64,000 bases of DNA from NCBI GenBank assembly GCA_026399515.1, contig JAPLQT010000117.1, positions 80,115 through 144,114 of the forward strand, written 5' to 3'. The DNA comes from Pseudomonadota bacterium (GTDB lineage Bacteria > Pseudomonadota > Gammaproteobacteria > Burkholderiales > Rhodocyclaceae). The translations under genes and the position numbers were made by a program. Below the pieces are notes generated by a model, which saw nothing but the letters and a program-made list of their open reading frames with translations, was not told where the DNA came from and searched no databases. How positions within the stretch are numbered: the first letter of the stretch is position 1; each line of letters starts with the position of its first letter. Of the stretch, positions 8,313 to 16,560 are shown in pieces.

Positions 8313-10187
8313 ATGCGTCGTGCCTCCCCTTCCGCCGCCCTGCCTGGCCCTCTCCTCGCCGAACCCAAAGCCTGGCAAACCATCAAGTCCCTGTTGCCCT
8401 ACCTGCTCGCCTGGAAGGGCCGCGTGGTCGTCGCCCTGGCTTGCCTGATCTGCGCCAAGATCGCCAACGTCGCGGTTCCGCTGATCTTCAAGGACATCAT
8501 CGATACCCTCGGCATGCCAGCCGACAAGGCCATGCTGCTGGTGCCGCTGGGGTTGGTCGGTGCCTACGGCGTACTGCGTTTTTCGACGTCGCTGTTCACC
8601 GAACTGCGCGAACTGATTTTTGCGCGGGTCACCCAACGCGCCGTACGGACCATTTCCCTACAGGTATTCGAGCACCTGCACGCGCTGTCGCTGCGTTTCC
8701 ACCTGGAGCGCCAGACTGGGGGGCTGACGCGAGACATCGAGCGCGGCACACGTGCCATCGGCTCGCTGATCAGCTATACGCTGTATTCGATCCTGCCGAC
8801 GCTGGTGGAAATTTCCCTGGTGCTGGGCATCCTTTTCGTCAAATACGACATCAGTTTTGTCCTCATCACCGTCGCCACGCTGATCGTCTATATCACCCTG
8901 ACCATCACCATCACCAACTGGCGCACCCATCTGCGCCGCGAAGCCAACGAACTCGATTCGGCCGCCAACTCCCGCGCCATCGACAGCCTGCTCAACTACG
9001 AAACCGTCAAGTACTTCAACAACGAGGCCTACGAGGCCCGCCGCTACGACGGACAAATGTCCAAGTGGGAAGCGGCGCAGGTGAAGAGCCAGATGTCCTT
9101 GTCCTTCCTCAACCTGAGCCAGGCGCTGGTGATTTCCATCGGCGTGGCGCTGATGATGTGGCGCGCAACCGCTGGCGTAGCCGCGGGCAGCATGACGGTG
9201 GGCGATATCGTGCTGGTGAATGCTTTCCTGATCCAGTTGTATATCCCACTCAACTTTCTCGGCGTGCTGTATCGCGAGATCCGCCAGTCGCTGACCGACA
9301 TCGAACGCATGTTCACCCTGATGCACCAGAACCGCGAGGTGCAGGATTCACCTGATGCGCAGGCGTTGCCCGCTGGGTCCTGCGCCGTGGCTTTCGAGCA
9401 TGTCAGTTTCAGCTACGAGCCGAAACGCCAGATTCTCTTCGATGTCGACTTCGTCATTCCCGCCGGCAAGACCGTCGCCGTGGTCGGGCATAGCGGCTCT
9501 GGCAAGAGCACCTTGGCGCGCCTGCTGTATCGTTTCTATGACGTGGCGACCGATGCGGCAATGGGCGGCATCCGCATCAACGGCAGCGACATCCGTCAAC
9601 TTACACAGAGTTCGCTGCGCGCCGCGATCGGCATCGTGCCTCAGGACACGGTGTTGTTCAACGACACCATCCACTACAACATCCAGTACGGCAGGCCCGG
9701 GGCGTCCGAAGCGGAGGTAATCGCCGCCTCCCGCGCCGCCCAGCTGCACGAGTTCATCGCCCGCCTCCCCGATGGCTACCAGACCCGGGTCGGGGAGCGC
9801 GGCCTCAAGCTCTCCGGCGGCGAGAAGCAGCGCGTGGCGATCGCCAGGGCGCTCTTGAAGAATCCGCCGATCATGATTTTCGACGAAGCCACGTCGGCGC
9901 TGGACTCGAAGACCGAGCAGGCCATCCAGGGCCAGCTCGACCAAGCCGCCATTGGCCGGACCACCTTGGTGATCGCCCACCGGCTGTCGACGGTCATGAA
10001 CGCCGACGAGATCCTGGTGCTGGACCAGGGCCGCATCGTCGAGCGCGGCAATCATCGCGGCCTGTTGGAGAGCAACGGCGCCTACGCGCAGATGTGGGCT
10101 TTGCAGCAGCAGGAAGAAGAAGACTTGTCTGAAACCGAAACGCTGGATTCTCGAAAAATGGACTCGAACGCGGAGCAGGTCGCGTGA
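8313..10187 (+). CDS. Atm1/HMT1-type ABC exporter (ABCB family), fused permease and ATPase
   Basis: A 624-residue half-transporter. The N-terminal part has about six membrane helices (residues 35-330); the C-terminal ATPase has Walker A GHSGSGKST, signature LSGGEKQR and Walker B IMIFDEATSAL. The sequence AAIGIVPQDTVLFNDTI and the ETVKYFNNE segment in the membrane domain are typical of the Atm1/ABCB7 group, which exports glutathione-linked metal or sulfur species. It forms a homodimer in the inner membrane. It stands alone between the RTX protease and the glt operon. Its proximity to the RTX gene does not make it a type I exporter, since it lacks that group's features. Confidence 0.9.
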   Translation: MRRASPSAALPGPLLAEPKAWQTIKSLLPYLLAWKGRVVVALACLICAKIANVAVPLIFKDIIDTLGMPADKAMLLVPLGLVGAYGVLRFSTSLFTELRELIFARVTQRAVRTISLQVFEHLHALSLRFHLERQTGGLTRDIERGTRAIGSLISYTLYSILPTLVEISLVLGILFVKYDISFVLITVATLIVYITLTITITNWRTHLRREANELDSAANSRAIDSLLNYETVKYFNNEAYEARRYDGQMSKWEAAQVKSQMSLSFLNLSQALVISIGVALMMWRATAGVAAGSMTVGDIVLVNAFLIQLYIPLNFLGVLYREIRQSLTDIERMFTLMHQNREVQDSPDAQALPAGSCAVAFEHVSFSYEPKRQILFDVDFVIPAGKTVAVVGHSGSGKSTLARLLYRFYDVATDAAMGGIRINGSDIRQLTQSSLRAAIGIVPQDTVLFNDTIHYNIQYGRPGASEAEVIAASRAAQLHEFIARLPDGYQTRVGERGLKLSGGEKQRVAIARALLKNPPIMIFDEATSALDSKTEQAIQGQLDQAAIGRTTLVIAHRLSTVMNADEILVLDQGRIVERGNHRGLLESNGAYAQMWALQQQEEEDLSETETLDSRKMDSNAEQVA

Positions 10188-10227
10188 CCGCATTTCAAAT
10201 AAAACAGCCAAGTTCCCCCGCGAAGTA

Positions 10228-10362
10228 TTGACATCGTCTCTTGTCATGTGAGAATAGCGTCATCCTGCCTATCCCCGAGGCAAGGTAATAACCATATAAA
10301 GTCCGCCGATATTCAATAGCCTGGCATAAAGGACTGGACTACAATGCATTTTTTAAGGAGGT
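10228..10362 (+). promoter_or_regulatory. gltI leader: -35 box and full Shine-Dalgarno sequence
   Basis: TTGACA at 10228-10233 is followed 17 bp later by a weak -10 (AGAATA). Further down, TAAGGAGGT at 10354-10362 is a complete match to the 16S anti-Shine-Dalgarno sequence, 6 bp before the gltI ATG, fitting a highly expressed binding protein. The promoter assignment is tentative. Confidence 0.4.
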
Positions 10363-10368
10363 TCATCC

Positions 10369-11265
10369 ATGAATAAATCAAAGTTGATCGTTGCCGCTGC
10401 GATTGTCGCCGGCATTGTCGCCACATCGGCATCCGCCCAGGAAAGCGCCACGTTAAAGAAAATCAAGGACACCGGGACGATATCCCTGGGCCATCGCGAG
10501 TCTTCCATACCTTTCTCATACTATGACGATAAGCAACAGGTGATCGGCTATTCCCATGAGTTGCTGTTGAAAATCGCCGACGCCGTCAAGGCCGAGCTGA
10601 AGCTCGCCAAGCTTGATACCAAGCTGATCCCGGTGACTTCACAGAACCGCATTCCTCTGGTGCAGAACGGCACGGTGGACATCGAATGTGGATCCACCAC
10701 CAATAACACCGAACGCCAGAAGCAGGTGGCCTTCTCGAACACCATGTTCATTATCGGCACGCGCCTGATGACCAAGAAGGATTCCGGCATCAAGGACTTT
10801 CCAGACCTGGCCGGCAAGAACGTCGTGACCACGGCCGGCACCACGTCAGAGCGCCTGCTGCGCAAGCTCAATGACGACAAGAAGCTGAACATGAACGTCA
10901 TCAGCGCCAAGGACCATAGCGAATCCTTCCTGACCCTGGAAACCGGTCGCGCCGTCGCCTTCATGATGGACGACGCCCTGCTCTACGGCGAAATGGCCAA
11001 GGCCAAGAAGGCCAGCGACTGGGTCGTGGTCGGCACACCGCAGTCCCGTGAGGCATACGGCTGCATGCTGCGCAAGGATGACCCAGGCTTCAAGAAGCTG
11101 GTCGACGAGACCATCGCCAAGACCATGGCCTCCGGCGAGATCGAAAAAATGTACAACAAATGGTTCATGTCCCCGGTGCCGCCGAAAGGCCTGAACCTGA
11201 ATTTCGTCCTGAGCGACGACATGAAGGCCTTGTTCAAGAATCCCAACGACAAGGCATACGAGTAA
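10369..11265 (+). CDS. gltI: Glutamate/aspartate ABC transporter, periplasmic binding protein
   Basis: A 298-residue solute-binding protein with a signal peptide (about 1-23, ending ATSASA). The ligand-binding core matches the GltI type: GHRESSIPFSYYDD, then NGTVDIECGSTTNNTERQK and GTTSERLLRKLN. It captures L-glutamate and L-aspartate in the periplasm and hands them to GltJK. It is the first and probably most abundant product of a four-gene operon in the order gltI-gltJ-gltK-gltL. Confidence 0.95.
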   Translation: MNKSKLIVAAAIVAGIVATSASAQESATLKKIKDTGTISLGHRESSIPFSYYDDKQQVIGYSHELLLKIADAVKAELKLAKLDTKLIPVTSQNRIPLVQNGTVDIECGSTTNNTERQKQVAFSNTMFIIGTRLMTKKDSGIKDFPDLAGKNVVTTAGTTSERLLRKLNDDKKLNMNVISAKDHSESFLTLETGRAVAFMMDDALLYGEMAKAKKASDWVVVGTPQSREAYGCMLRKDDPGFKKLVDETIAKTMASGEIEKMYNKWFMSPVPPKGLNLNFVLSDDMKALFKNPNDKAYE

Positions 11266-11288
11266 GCAGTCGAAACGGTTGAAAAATG

Positions 11289-11318
11289 ACGGGAGGTGTT
11301 CGCACCTTCCGTTTTTTT
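11289..11318 (+). terminator. Intra-operon hairpin with U-tract after gltI
   Basis: ACGGGAGGTG and CACCTTCCGT pair around a TTCG tetraloop (11289-11312) and run into seven T residues. This is a textbook intrinsic terminator shape. Placed between gltI and gltJ it probably lets only part of the transcripts continue, which would give an excess of binding protein over membrane subunits. Confidence 0.75.
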
Positions 11319-11341
11319 AACTTGGCCTCCCGTAGACAACC

Positions 11342-12079
11342 ATGAGCTATCACTGGAACTGGGCGGTGTTCCTCTCGCCGGCGCCCTCCGGCGATACGAC
11401 CTATCTGGGCTGGATGCTGTCGGGCCTGAAGATGACCGTGACCCTGTCACTCAGTGCCTGGGTCATGGCGCTGATCCTGGGCTCGATCATGGGCGTGTTG
11501 CGCACTGTCCCCAACCGCTGGCTGTCGGGGTTCGCCACCGGCTACGTCGAATTGTTCCGCAACATTCCCTTGCTGGTCCAATTGTTCATCTGGTATTTCG
11601 TCCTGCCCGAGCTACTGCCGACCGGCATGGGCGACGCCTTCAAGCAGACGGACCCGGCATTCCAGCAGTTTTTCTCGGCGATGATTTGCCTCGGTTTTTT
11701 CACCAGCGCGCGGATCTGCGAGCAGGTGCGCGCCGGCATAGGCTCTCTACCGCCCGGCCAAAAGAATGCCGGCCTGGCCATGGGCTTCACGCTGACACAA
11801 ACCTATCGCCACGTGCTGGTGCCGATGGCCTTCCGGCTGATCGTGCCGCCGCTCACTTCCGAGTTCCTCAATATCTTCAAGAATTCCGCCGTGTGCTCCA
11901 CCATCGGCCTGCTCGAACTGGCGGCGCAGGGAAGGCAACTGGTGGATTACACCGCTCAGTCTTACGAGTCCTTCATCGCGGTGACGATGATGTATCTGCT
12001 CATCAATGTCGTCGTCATGCTGGTGGCGCGCCAGGTCGAGGAACGCACACGCGTCCCCGGCTACATCGGCGGGAAATAG
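11342..12079 (+). CDS. gltJ: Glutamate/aspartate ABC transporter permease
   Basis: A 245-residue inner-membrane subunit of the His/Glu permease family. It opens with YHWNWAVFLSP and has the ELFRNIPLLVQLFIWYFVLPE segment typical of GltJ, plus the cytoplasmic EAA-like loop around GLAMGFTLTQTYRHVLVPMA. It pairs with GltK to form the channel. The start lies 76 bp after gltI, behind a terminator-like hairpin, and 9 bp separate its stop from gltK. Confidence 0.94.
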   Translation: MSYHWNWAVFLSPAPSGDTTYLGWMLSGLKMTVTLSLSAWVMALILGSIMGVLRTVPNRWLSGFATGYVELFRNIPLLVQLFIWYFVLPELLPTGMGDAFKQTDPAFQQFFSAMICLGFFTSARICEQVRAGIGSLPPGQKNAGLAMGFTLTQTYRHVLVPMAFRLIVPPLTSEFLNIFKNSAVCSTIGLLELAAQGRQLVDYTAQSYESFIAVTMMYLLINVVVMLVARQVEERTRVPGYIGGK

Positions 12080-12088
12080 GAGCGCACC

Positions 12089-12766
12089 ATGTACGATTTC
12101 GACTGGTCCTCGATTCCCGGCGCCCTGCCATTTCTCTGGCAGGGGATGAAAGTCTCGCTCGAAATCACCCTCAACGCGATCGTCGTCGGCATCGTCTGGG
12201 GCACGCTGCTGGCCATGATGCGCCTCTCCCGCAGCAAGCTGCTGTCCTGGTTCGCCGCCGGTTACGTGAATCTGTTCCGCTCGATCCCGCTGGTGATGGT
12301 CTTGCTGTGGTTCTTCCTGCTGATTCCCCAGGTGCTGCAATCGATGTTCGGCTTGAGTCCGGTCGCCGACATGCGCCTCACCTCGGCGATGATAGGCTTC
12401 GCCCTGTTCGAGTCCGCCTATTATGCGGAGATCATCCGCGCCGGCATCCAGAGCGTGCCCAAAGGCCAGGCCGCCGCCGCCCACGCCCTGGGAATGAGCT
12501 ACGGACAGGCCATGGTGCTGGTGATCCTGCCTCAGGCATTCCGCAACATGGTGCCGTTGTTGCTGACCCAGGCCATCATCCTGTTCCAGGACACTTCGCT
12601 GGTGTATGTCAGTGCCCTGGCGGACTTCTTCGGCGCCGCCTACAAGGTCGGCGACCGTGACGGACGTCTGGTCGAACTGTTGCTGTTCGCCGGCCTCGTC
12701 TATTTCGTGATTTGCTATTCCACTTCGCTGCTGGTCAAGCGGTTCCAGAAAAGGAAGACGGTATGA
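12089..12766 (+). CDS. gltK: Glutamate/aspartate ABC transporter permease
   Basis: A 225-residue second permease subunit. It has the family motifs [16 protein letters not shown] and the EAA-loop region [20 protein letters not shown]. It follows gltJ after 9 bp with GGAG upstream, and its stop overlaps the gltL start as ATGA, so translation is probably coupled. Confidence 0.94.
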   Translation: MYDFDWSSIPGALPFLWQGMKVSLEITLNAIVVGIVWGTLLAMMRLSRSKLLSWFAAGYVNLFRSIPLVMVLLWFFLLIPQVLQSMFGLSPVADMRLTSAMIGFALFESAYYAEIIRAGIQSVPKGQAAAAHALGMSYGQAMVLVILPQAFRNMVPLLLTQAIILFQDTSLVYVSALADFFGAAYKVGDRDGRLVELLLFAGLVYFVICYSTSLLVKRFQKRKTV

Positions 12767-13491
12767 TTTCCATCAAGAATGTCAGCAAACATTACGGCGC
12801 CTTTCAGGTTCTGACCGACTGCTCGACCGAGGTGCAAAAAGGTGAAGTGATCGTCGTCTGCGGCCCCTCCGGCTCGGGCAAGTCTACCCTGATCAAATGC
12901 GTCAACGGCCTGGAGCCTTTCCAGCAGGGAGAAATATTGCTGGAAGGCATTTCAGTCGGCGACCCGAAAACCAATCTGCCGAAACTGCGCGCCCGTGTCG
13001 GCATGGTGTTCCAGAACTTCGAGCTGTTTCCCCACATGAGCATCACCGAAAATCTGACCGTCGGCCAGGTCAAGGTGCTGGGGCGCAACCAGGACGAGGC
13101 CGTCGAGAAGGGACTGAAGCTCCTTGACCGAGTCGGCCTGAAGGCACAGGCCGCCAAGTATCCCGGCCAACTTTCCGGCGGCCAGCAGCAACGCGTGGCC
13201 ATCGCCCGGGCATTGGCGATGGACCCGATCTGCATGCTGTTCGACGAACCGACCTCGGCGCTCGACCCGGAGATGATCAACGAAGTGCTCGACGTGATGG
13301 TGGAACTGGCGAAGGAAGGCATGACCATGATGGTGGTCACCCACGAAATGGGCTTCGCCAAGAAAGTTGCCCACCGCGTCATCTTCATGGACCACGGCCA
13401 TATTGTGGAGGATGCGACGAAGGATGAGTTCTTCGGCACACCGCGTTCGGAGCGTGCGCAGTTATTCCTGTCGAAGATTCTGCATCACTGA
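12763..13491 (+). CDS. gltL: Glutamate/aspartate ABC transporter ATP-binding protein
   Basis: A 242-residue ATPase that powers the importer. Walker A is GPSGSGKST, the signature is LSGGQQQR and Walker B is [11 protein letters not shown], with [10 protein letters not shown] as the Q-loop region typical of polar amino acid importers. The start [14 protein letters not shown] overlaps the gltK stop by 4 bp; a further upstream in-frame ATG inside gltK would add an unrelated extension and is rejected. Last gene of the operon. Confidence 0.95.
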   Translation: MISIKNVSKHYGAFQVLTDCSTEVQKGEVIVVCGPSGSGKSTLIKCVNGLEPFQQGEILLEGISVGDPKTNLPKLRARVGMVFQNFELFPHMSITENLTVGQVKVLGRNQDEAVEKGLKLLDRVGLKAQAAKYPGQLSGGQQQRVAIARALAMDPICMLFDEPTSALDPEMINEVLDVMVELAKEGMTMMVVTHEMGFAKKVAHRVIFMDHGHIVEDATKDEFFGTPRSERAQLFLSKILHH

Positions 13492-13548
13492 GCGATGCCC
13501 GGCGTGCTACGCGGAGGATGCCGCTTCGCCTGGCCGGAAATTTCAGCG

Positions 13549-13905
13549 CTACGCAGCCGCCAAGAGGCTTTCGTATGGGATGTGCAATCCATCATGTAGC
13601 CGCTTCACCATCTGCAAACTTAAGCGACGCTTGCGATTCAACACTTCAGAGACTCGGCCGCTCGAACCAATATATAGCTCAAGGTCTTTTGGGGTAAGCC
13701 CCTGTTGTTCCATCCTGAACTTGATGGCCTCGATCGGGTCCGCGGGACCTGTCGGGAAATGCTTGTGTTCGTAGGCCTCGATGAGCGTTACAAGTATCTC
13801 CATCTCGTCCGCTTCCGGCGTCCCCTCCTGCGCTTGGAATACCCGTTCCAGCCGCTTGAATGCGGCGTGCAAGTCATCATCGTTTCGGATCGGCTTAATA
13901 TTCAT
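13549..13905 (-). CDS. higA: HigA-type antitoxin with helix-turn-helix
   Basis: A 118-residue protein. It ends in a helix-turn-helix of the HigA group (GLTPKDLELYIGSSGRVSEV followed by LNRKRRLS), which binds DNA and neutralises HigB. The start MNIKPIRND overlaps the end of higB by 11 bp, the usual coupled arrangement with toxin gene first. Together with HigB it should repress its own promoter. Upstream in-frame ATGs lie within higB and are less likely. Confidence 0.85.
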   Translation of the reverse strand: MNIKPIRNDDDLHAAFKRLERVFQAQEGTPEADEMEILVTLIEAYEHKHFPTGPADPIEAIKFRMEQQGLTPKDLELYIGSSGRVSEVLNRKRRLSLQMVKRLHDGLHIPYESLLAAA

Positions 13906-14203
13906 TGACGTTCTCCACATCGATTTGGTCATACCGCGCATGGGTTCCAATAAACTTTACCCAAGCAATCCCTGCCCGATATTGCATCTCCACAACCAGT
14001 CTGTACTTGTTCCCCGCAATGTTGAACACCACCCGGTTGTTGCCACAGATACTTGCACTGCTGTAATGATCCTTTATGTTCTGGGGAGTCTTCCAGCTCG
14101 CCTTGATCGCTTCGTCATACCAGCTTTGCAAGGCACCTTTCGAATCGGCACAGTCCGGCCGACTCCAAAACTTCACCAAGGTACTCTTGGCAACTACCCG
14201 CAT
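13895..14203 (-). CDS. higB: HigB-type mRNA interferase toxin
   Basis: A 102-residue toxin of the RelE/HigB superfamily. Seen are RVVAKSTLVKFW at the start and NRVVFNIAGNKYRLVVEMQY followed by KFIGTHARYDQIDVE, the typical core strands and the C-terminal His/Tyr/Asp set. It would cut mRNA at the ribosome when HigA is lost. It lies upstream of higA, back to back with mazEF. The ATG at 14203 is chosen over the one at 14218 because MRVVAK is the family start. Confidence 0.86.
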   Translation of the reverse strand: MRVVAKSTLVKFWSRPDCADSKGALQSWYDEAIKASWKTPQNIKDHYSSASICGNNRVVFNIAGNKYRLVVEMQYRAGIAWVKFIGTHARYDQIDVENVNEY

Positions 14204-14279
14204 TTGCGTCGCTCCCATTTTGGGAGGATTCTAGACTAATTTGGACAAACGTCAATCATAAGTGGCCTCCACAGTCGTC

Positions 14280-14296
14280 GTAAAACAATGTTTTAC
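14280..14296. promoter_or_regulatory. Palindrome in the higB-mazE divergent spacer
   Basis: GTAAAAC, AAT, GTTTTAC is a perfect 7-bp inverted repeat. It lies between the divergent higBA and mazEF pairs and could be an operator for either. A second small dyad, CGTTG-AA-CAACG, lies closer to mazE. Which protein binds is unknown. Confidence 0.45.
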
Positions 14297-14348
14297 TTCA
14301 CTCCGGTTACAGGTTAGTATTACGTCGTTGAACAACGGAGAGTAGGGC

Positions 14349-14603
14349 ATGGAAAGTGCAATCCGCAAACTAGGCAACAGCGCCGGCATCATCTTGCCGG
14401 CCGCGTTATTGCGGACACTCAAGTTCGAGGTTGGACAAGCAATCGACATCGAGGTTGTGGACGGCCGCTTGGTGGTGACGCCGAAGACGCGTAAGCGCTA
14501 TACCGCAGCAGAGTTGAATGCACAATGCGATCCCCGGGCGCCTATGCCGGAAGATATTGTGGCTTGGGAACATGCGCCGGCGGTCGGCAGCGAAGCGCTG
14601 TGA
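14349..14603 (+). CDS. mazE: MazE/AbrB-fold antitoxin
   Basis: An 84-residue protein with the swapped-hairpin AbrB fold: ESAIRKLGNSAGIILPAALL followed by VGQAIDIEVVDGRLVVTP is the DNA-binding domain. The remaining 35 residues are the flexible toxin-binding tail. It overlaps mazF by 4 bp (GTGA). GGAG lies just upstream of the ATG. Confidence 0.9.
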   Translation: MESAIRKLGNSAGIILPAALLRTLKFEVGQAIDIEVVDGRLVVTPKTRKRYTAAELNAQCDPRAPMPEDIVAWEHAPAVGSEAL

Positions 14604-14947
14604 GGCAGAAATTCAAGCAGGGCGACATCGTGCAGGTGACGCTCGATCCCACCCTGGGAAGTGAAATCCAGGGAAGACGTCCGGTGCTGGTGTTGTCGAA
14701 TGCCGAATTCAATAGCGGTGGCCGGGCACTGGTCGCGGCCATTACGCAGGGCGGCAATCTGGATCGGATTAAAGGCTGGACCGTGACGCTTATGGGGACC
14801 GGAACAAAGACCCAAGGAGCCGCCGTCATCAGCCAGTGCCGGATGATCGATCTGGAAGCGCGGGCAGCGAAACGGATTGAAGCCGTTCCGCCGGTTGTGA
14901 TCGAGGAAGCACTTGCCAAACTGCAAGCGGCGATTGATTCAGAGTAA
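14600..14947 (+). CDS. mazF: MazF/PemK-type endoribonuclease toxin
   Basis: A 115-residue mRNA interferase. The family pattern is clear: FKQGDIVQVTLDPTLGSEIQ with GRRPVLVLSN, then the conserved Thr/Gln-rich core and VISQCRMIDLEAR near the end. The GTG at 14600 overlaps the mazE stop and gives the normal family length; a longer reading from 14525 would lie inside mazE in another frame. It should be held inactive by MazE. Confidence 0.9.
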   Translation: MRQKFKQGDIVQVTLDPTLGSEIQGRRPVLVLSNAEFNSGGRALVAAITQGGNLDRIKGWTVTLMGTGTKTQGAAVISQCRMIDLEARAAKRIEAVPPVVIEEALAKLQAAIDSE

Positions 14948-15056
14948 GGACATCGACATAGAAGACGTGTTGAATGGTACGCCCGCACCGAGAGCGGTAA
15001 CTGTCTTGTGAAGAGAATCGTAGTCTGTCCCTGAGTATTTTCTAAAGAGGGTGAAC

Positions 15057-15140
15057 ATGAACGACGACAAAACCAAATTCTGCGAATGCGATGAGCCGAA
15101 AATGCTGGCCTCTACAACGAGAAGTGGCCCGGCAAAATAG
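15057..15140 (+). pseudogene. Short ORF probably cut off by the IS element
   Basis: ATG at 15057 with a GAGGGTG ribosome-binding site opens a frame of 27 codons that begins MNDDKTKFCECDEPKM. It runs through the left end of the IS element and stops 23 bp or less inside it. A well-placed start with a short frame ending in an IS suggests a gene whose 3' part was lost. The Cys-x-Cys motif hints at metal binding, but no function can be given. The 109 bp between mazF and this ATG show nothing else. Confidence 0.3.
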
Positions 15141-15205
15141 GACTGGCCGATAAGTGAAAACCCTGCTCTTATGGGCGAGTAAATCGCCCGCGAAAGGAGC
15201 AGCAG

Positions 15206-15508
15206 ATGAGAAGGCCCAGAAGGAATCATACGGCGGCATTCAAGGCGAAGGTCGCAGTCGCCGCGTTGAAAGGCGACAAGACCTTGGCCGAACTGGCAGA
15301 GAAGTTCGATCTGCATACAAACCAGATCACCCAATGGCGAACACAGTTGCTGGAAGGTGCCACTGACGTGTTCTTGACCCCGGCGGAGAAGCGAGACACT
15401 GGGCCGAGCACGAAGGACATGCAAGCCAAAATCGGCCAGCAAGCTCGGGAGATTGACTTTTTTGCCGGCGCGCTCGGTCGTATCGGCGATGCGAGCGCAA
15501 AGAGATGA
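15206..15508 (+). CDS. IS3-family transposase OrfA
   Basis: A 100-residue helix-turn-helix subunit that recognises the IS ends: RNHTAAFKAKVAVAALKGD and TLAELAEKFDLHTNQITQW, followed by a leucine-zipper-like stretch ending in GALGRIGDASAKR. AAAGGAG precedes the ATG. It overlaps OrfB by 4 bp (ATGA), with OrfB in the -1 frame, so a fused OrfAB could form by frameshifting or OrfB could be made by reinitiation. Confidence 0.92.
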   Translation: MRRPRRNHTAAFKAKVAVAALKGDKTLAELAEKFDLHTNQITQWRTQLLEGATDVFLTPAEKRDTGPSTKDMQAKIGQQAREIDFFAGALGRIGDASAKR

Positions 15509-16329
15509 TCGATACCACCCACAAACTGCCGATGACCCGCCAGGCAGAGCTGCTGGCGATCTCGCGCTCGAACCTGTACTACCTGCCGCGCCCGACGTCC
15601 GAAGCGGATTTGGCACTGATGCGACGCATTGACGAACTGCATCTAAACTATCCGTTCGCTGGCAGCCGGATGCTGCGGGACATGTTGGGACTCAAAGGTA
15701 TCCAGGTCGGCCGCCAGCACGTGACTACGTTGATGGCAAAAATGGGCATTGCCGCCATCTCGCGCCAGCGCAAGACCAGCGCACCACACCCGGCGCATCC
15801 GATCTACCCATACCTGCTCCGGGGCCTCACCATCGATCGCCCCAATCATTGCTGGGCGGCGGACATCACCTACATTCCGATGCGCCGGGGTTTCGTCTAT
15901 CTGGTCGCCATCGTCGACTGGGCAACCCGTAAGGTGCTGTCGCACAGGGTATCGATCACGATGACCACAGACTTCTGCGTCGAGGCGCTTGAGGAAGCGA
16001 TCATCAAGTACGGCAGGCCGGAGATCTTCAACACCGACCAGGGTAGCCAATTCACCAGTGCCGAATTCACCGGCGTTCTCAAGGCCAACGACATCCGGAT
16101 CAGCATGGACGGCAAGGGGCGCTGGATCGACAACGTATTTGTTGAGCGTATCTGGAAGAGCGTCAAGTACGAGCATGTCTATCTTCATGCCTATGAGAAC
16201 GTCGCCGAGGCCAAGCAACAGCTGGCGACTTACTTCAACACCTACAATACGCGGCGCCCGCATTCGTCGTTGGATGGCCGGACACCGGACATGGCATACT
16301 TCAACCAACCAATGGAACAGGCAGCGTGA
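15505..16329 (+). CDS. IS3-family transposase OrfB, DDE integrase domain
   Basis: A 274-residue catalytic subunit. The rve/DDE core shows the three acidic residues: Asp in WAADITYIP, Asp in NTDQGSQF and Glu in DNVFVERIWKSVKYE. The end has the usual YNTRRPHSSLDGRTP motif. It is full length with no frame damage, so the element could be active. OrfA lies just upstream in the other phase. Confidence 0.94.
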   Translation: MIDTTHKLPMTRQAELLAISRSNLYYLPRPTSEADLALMRRIDELHLNYPFAGSRMLRDMLGLKGIQVGRQHVTTLMAKMGIAAISRQRKTSAPHPAHPIYPYLLRGLTIDRPNHCWAADITYIPMRRGFVYLVAIVDWATRKVLSHRVSITMTTDFCVEALEEAIIKYGRPEIFNTDQGSQFTSAEFTGVLKANDIRISMDGKGRWIDNVFVERIWKSVKYEHVYLHAYENVAEAKQQLATYFNTYNTRRPHSSLDGRTPDMAYFNQPMEQAA

Positions 16330-16461
16330 GAACCTGGTTACCCACCGCGCCACTCGCCTTCCGCCTCAAAGGGGCGGGCGGCGGCGCCGTGGATAACCTC
16401 CACCCGCAGGGGATCCACTTAAGAAGCCCCAAAGTCTGTCCTAACAAACCGAGCCACTTCT

Positions 16462-16526
16462 CGTTTCTTTGGGTACTTTCTTGTCGCAACAAGAAAGTAC
16501 CTCTCCCGCCGGGGCGAGTCCCGGCA
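16462..16526 (+). repeat. Dispersed palindromic repeat, copy 1
   Basis: Begins CGTTTCTTTGGG and contains an 11-bp perfect stem GTACTTTCTTG/CAAGAAAGTAC (16473-16483 with 16490-16500), then CGCCGGGGCGAG and CCCGGCA. Nearly the same 65 bp occur at 31584-31650 (inverted) and 33626-33692. In this copy the sequence left of the core is replaced by the IS end. Confidence 0.8.
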
Positions 16527-16560
16527 ATAATTGGAATACCGATTCAACTCTACGAACTTC

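Larger units (their letters stand above)
15118..16463 (+). mobile_element. IS3-family insertion sequence
   Basis: About 1.33 kb with two overlapping transposase frames between imperfect inverted ends. The left end CGAGAAGTGGCCCGG (from 15118) and the complement of the right end CGAGAAGTGGCTCGG (to 16463) match at 14 of 15 positions, and TAGGAC recurs further in on both sides. A TGG/CCA pair at 15125 and 16456 is another possible boundary. No direct target duplication could be found for either boundary. On its right the element touches a copy of a dispersed palindromic repeat, so it may have inserted at or in that repeat. Confidence 0.85.

Noticed and set aside
6398..10187. RTX protease plus ABC transporter as a type I secretion unit
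   Set aside because: The ABC protein is of the Atm1 type by its motifs, and no membrane fusion partner lies next to it.
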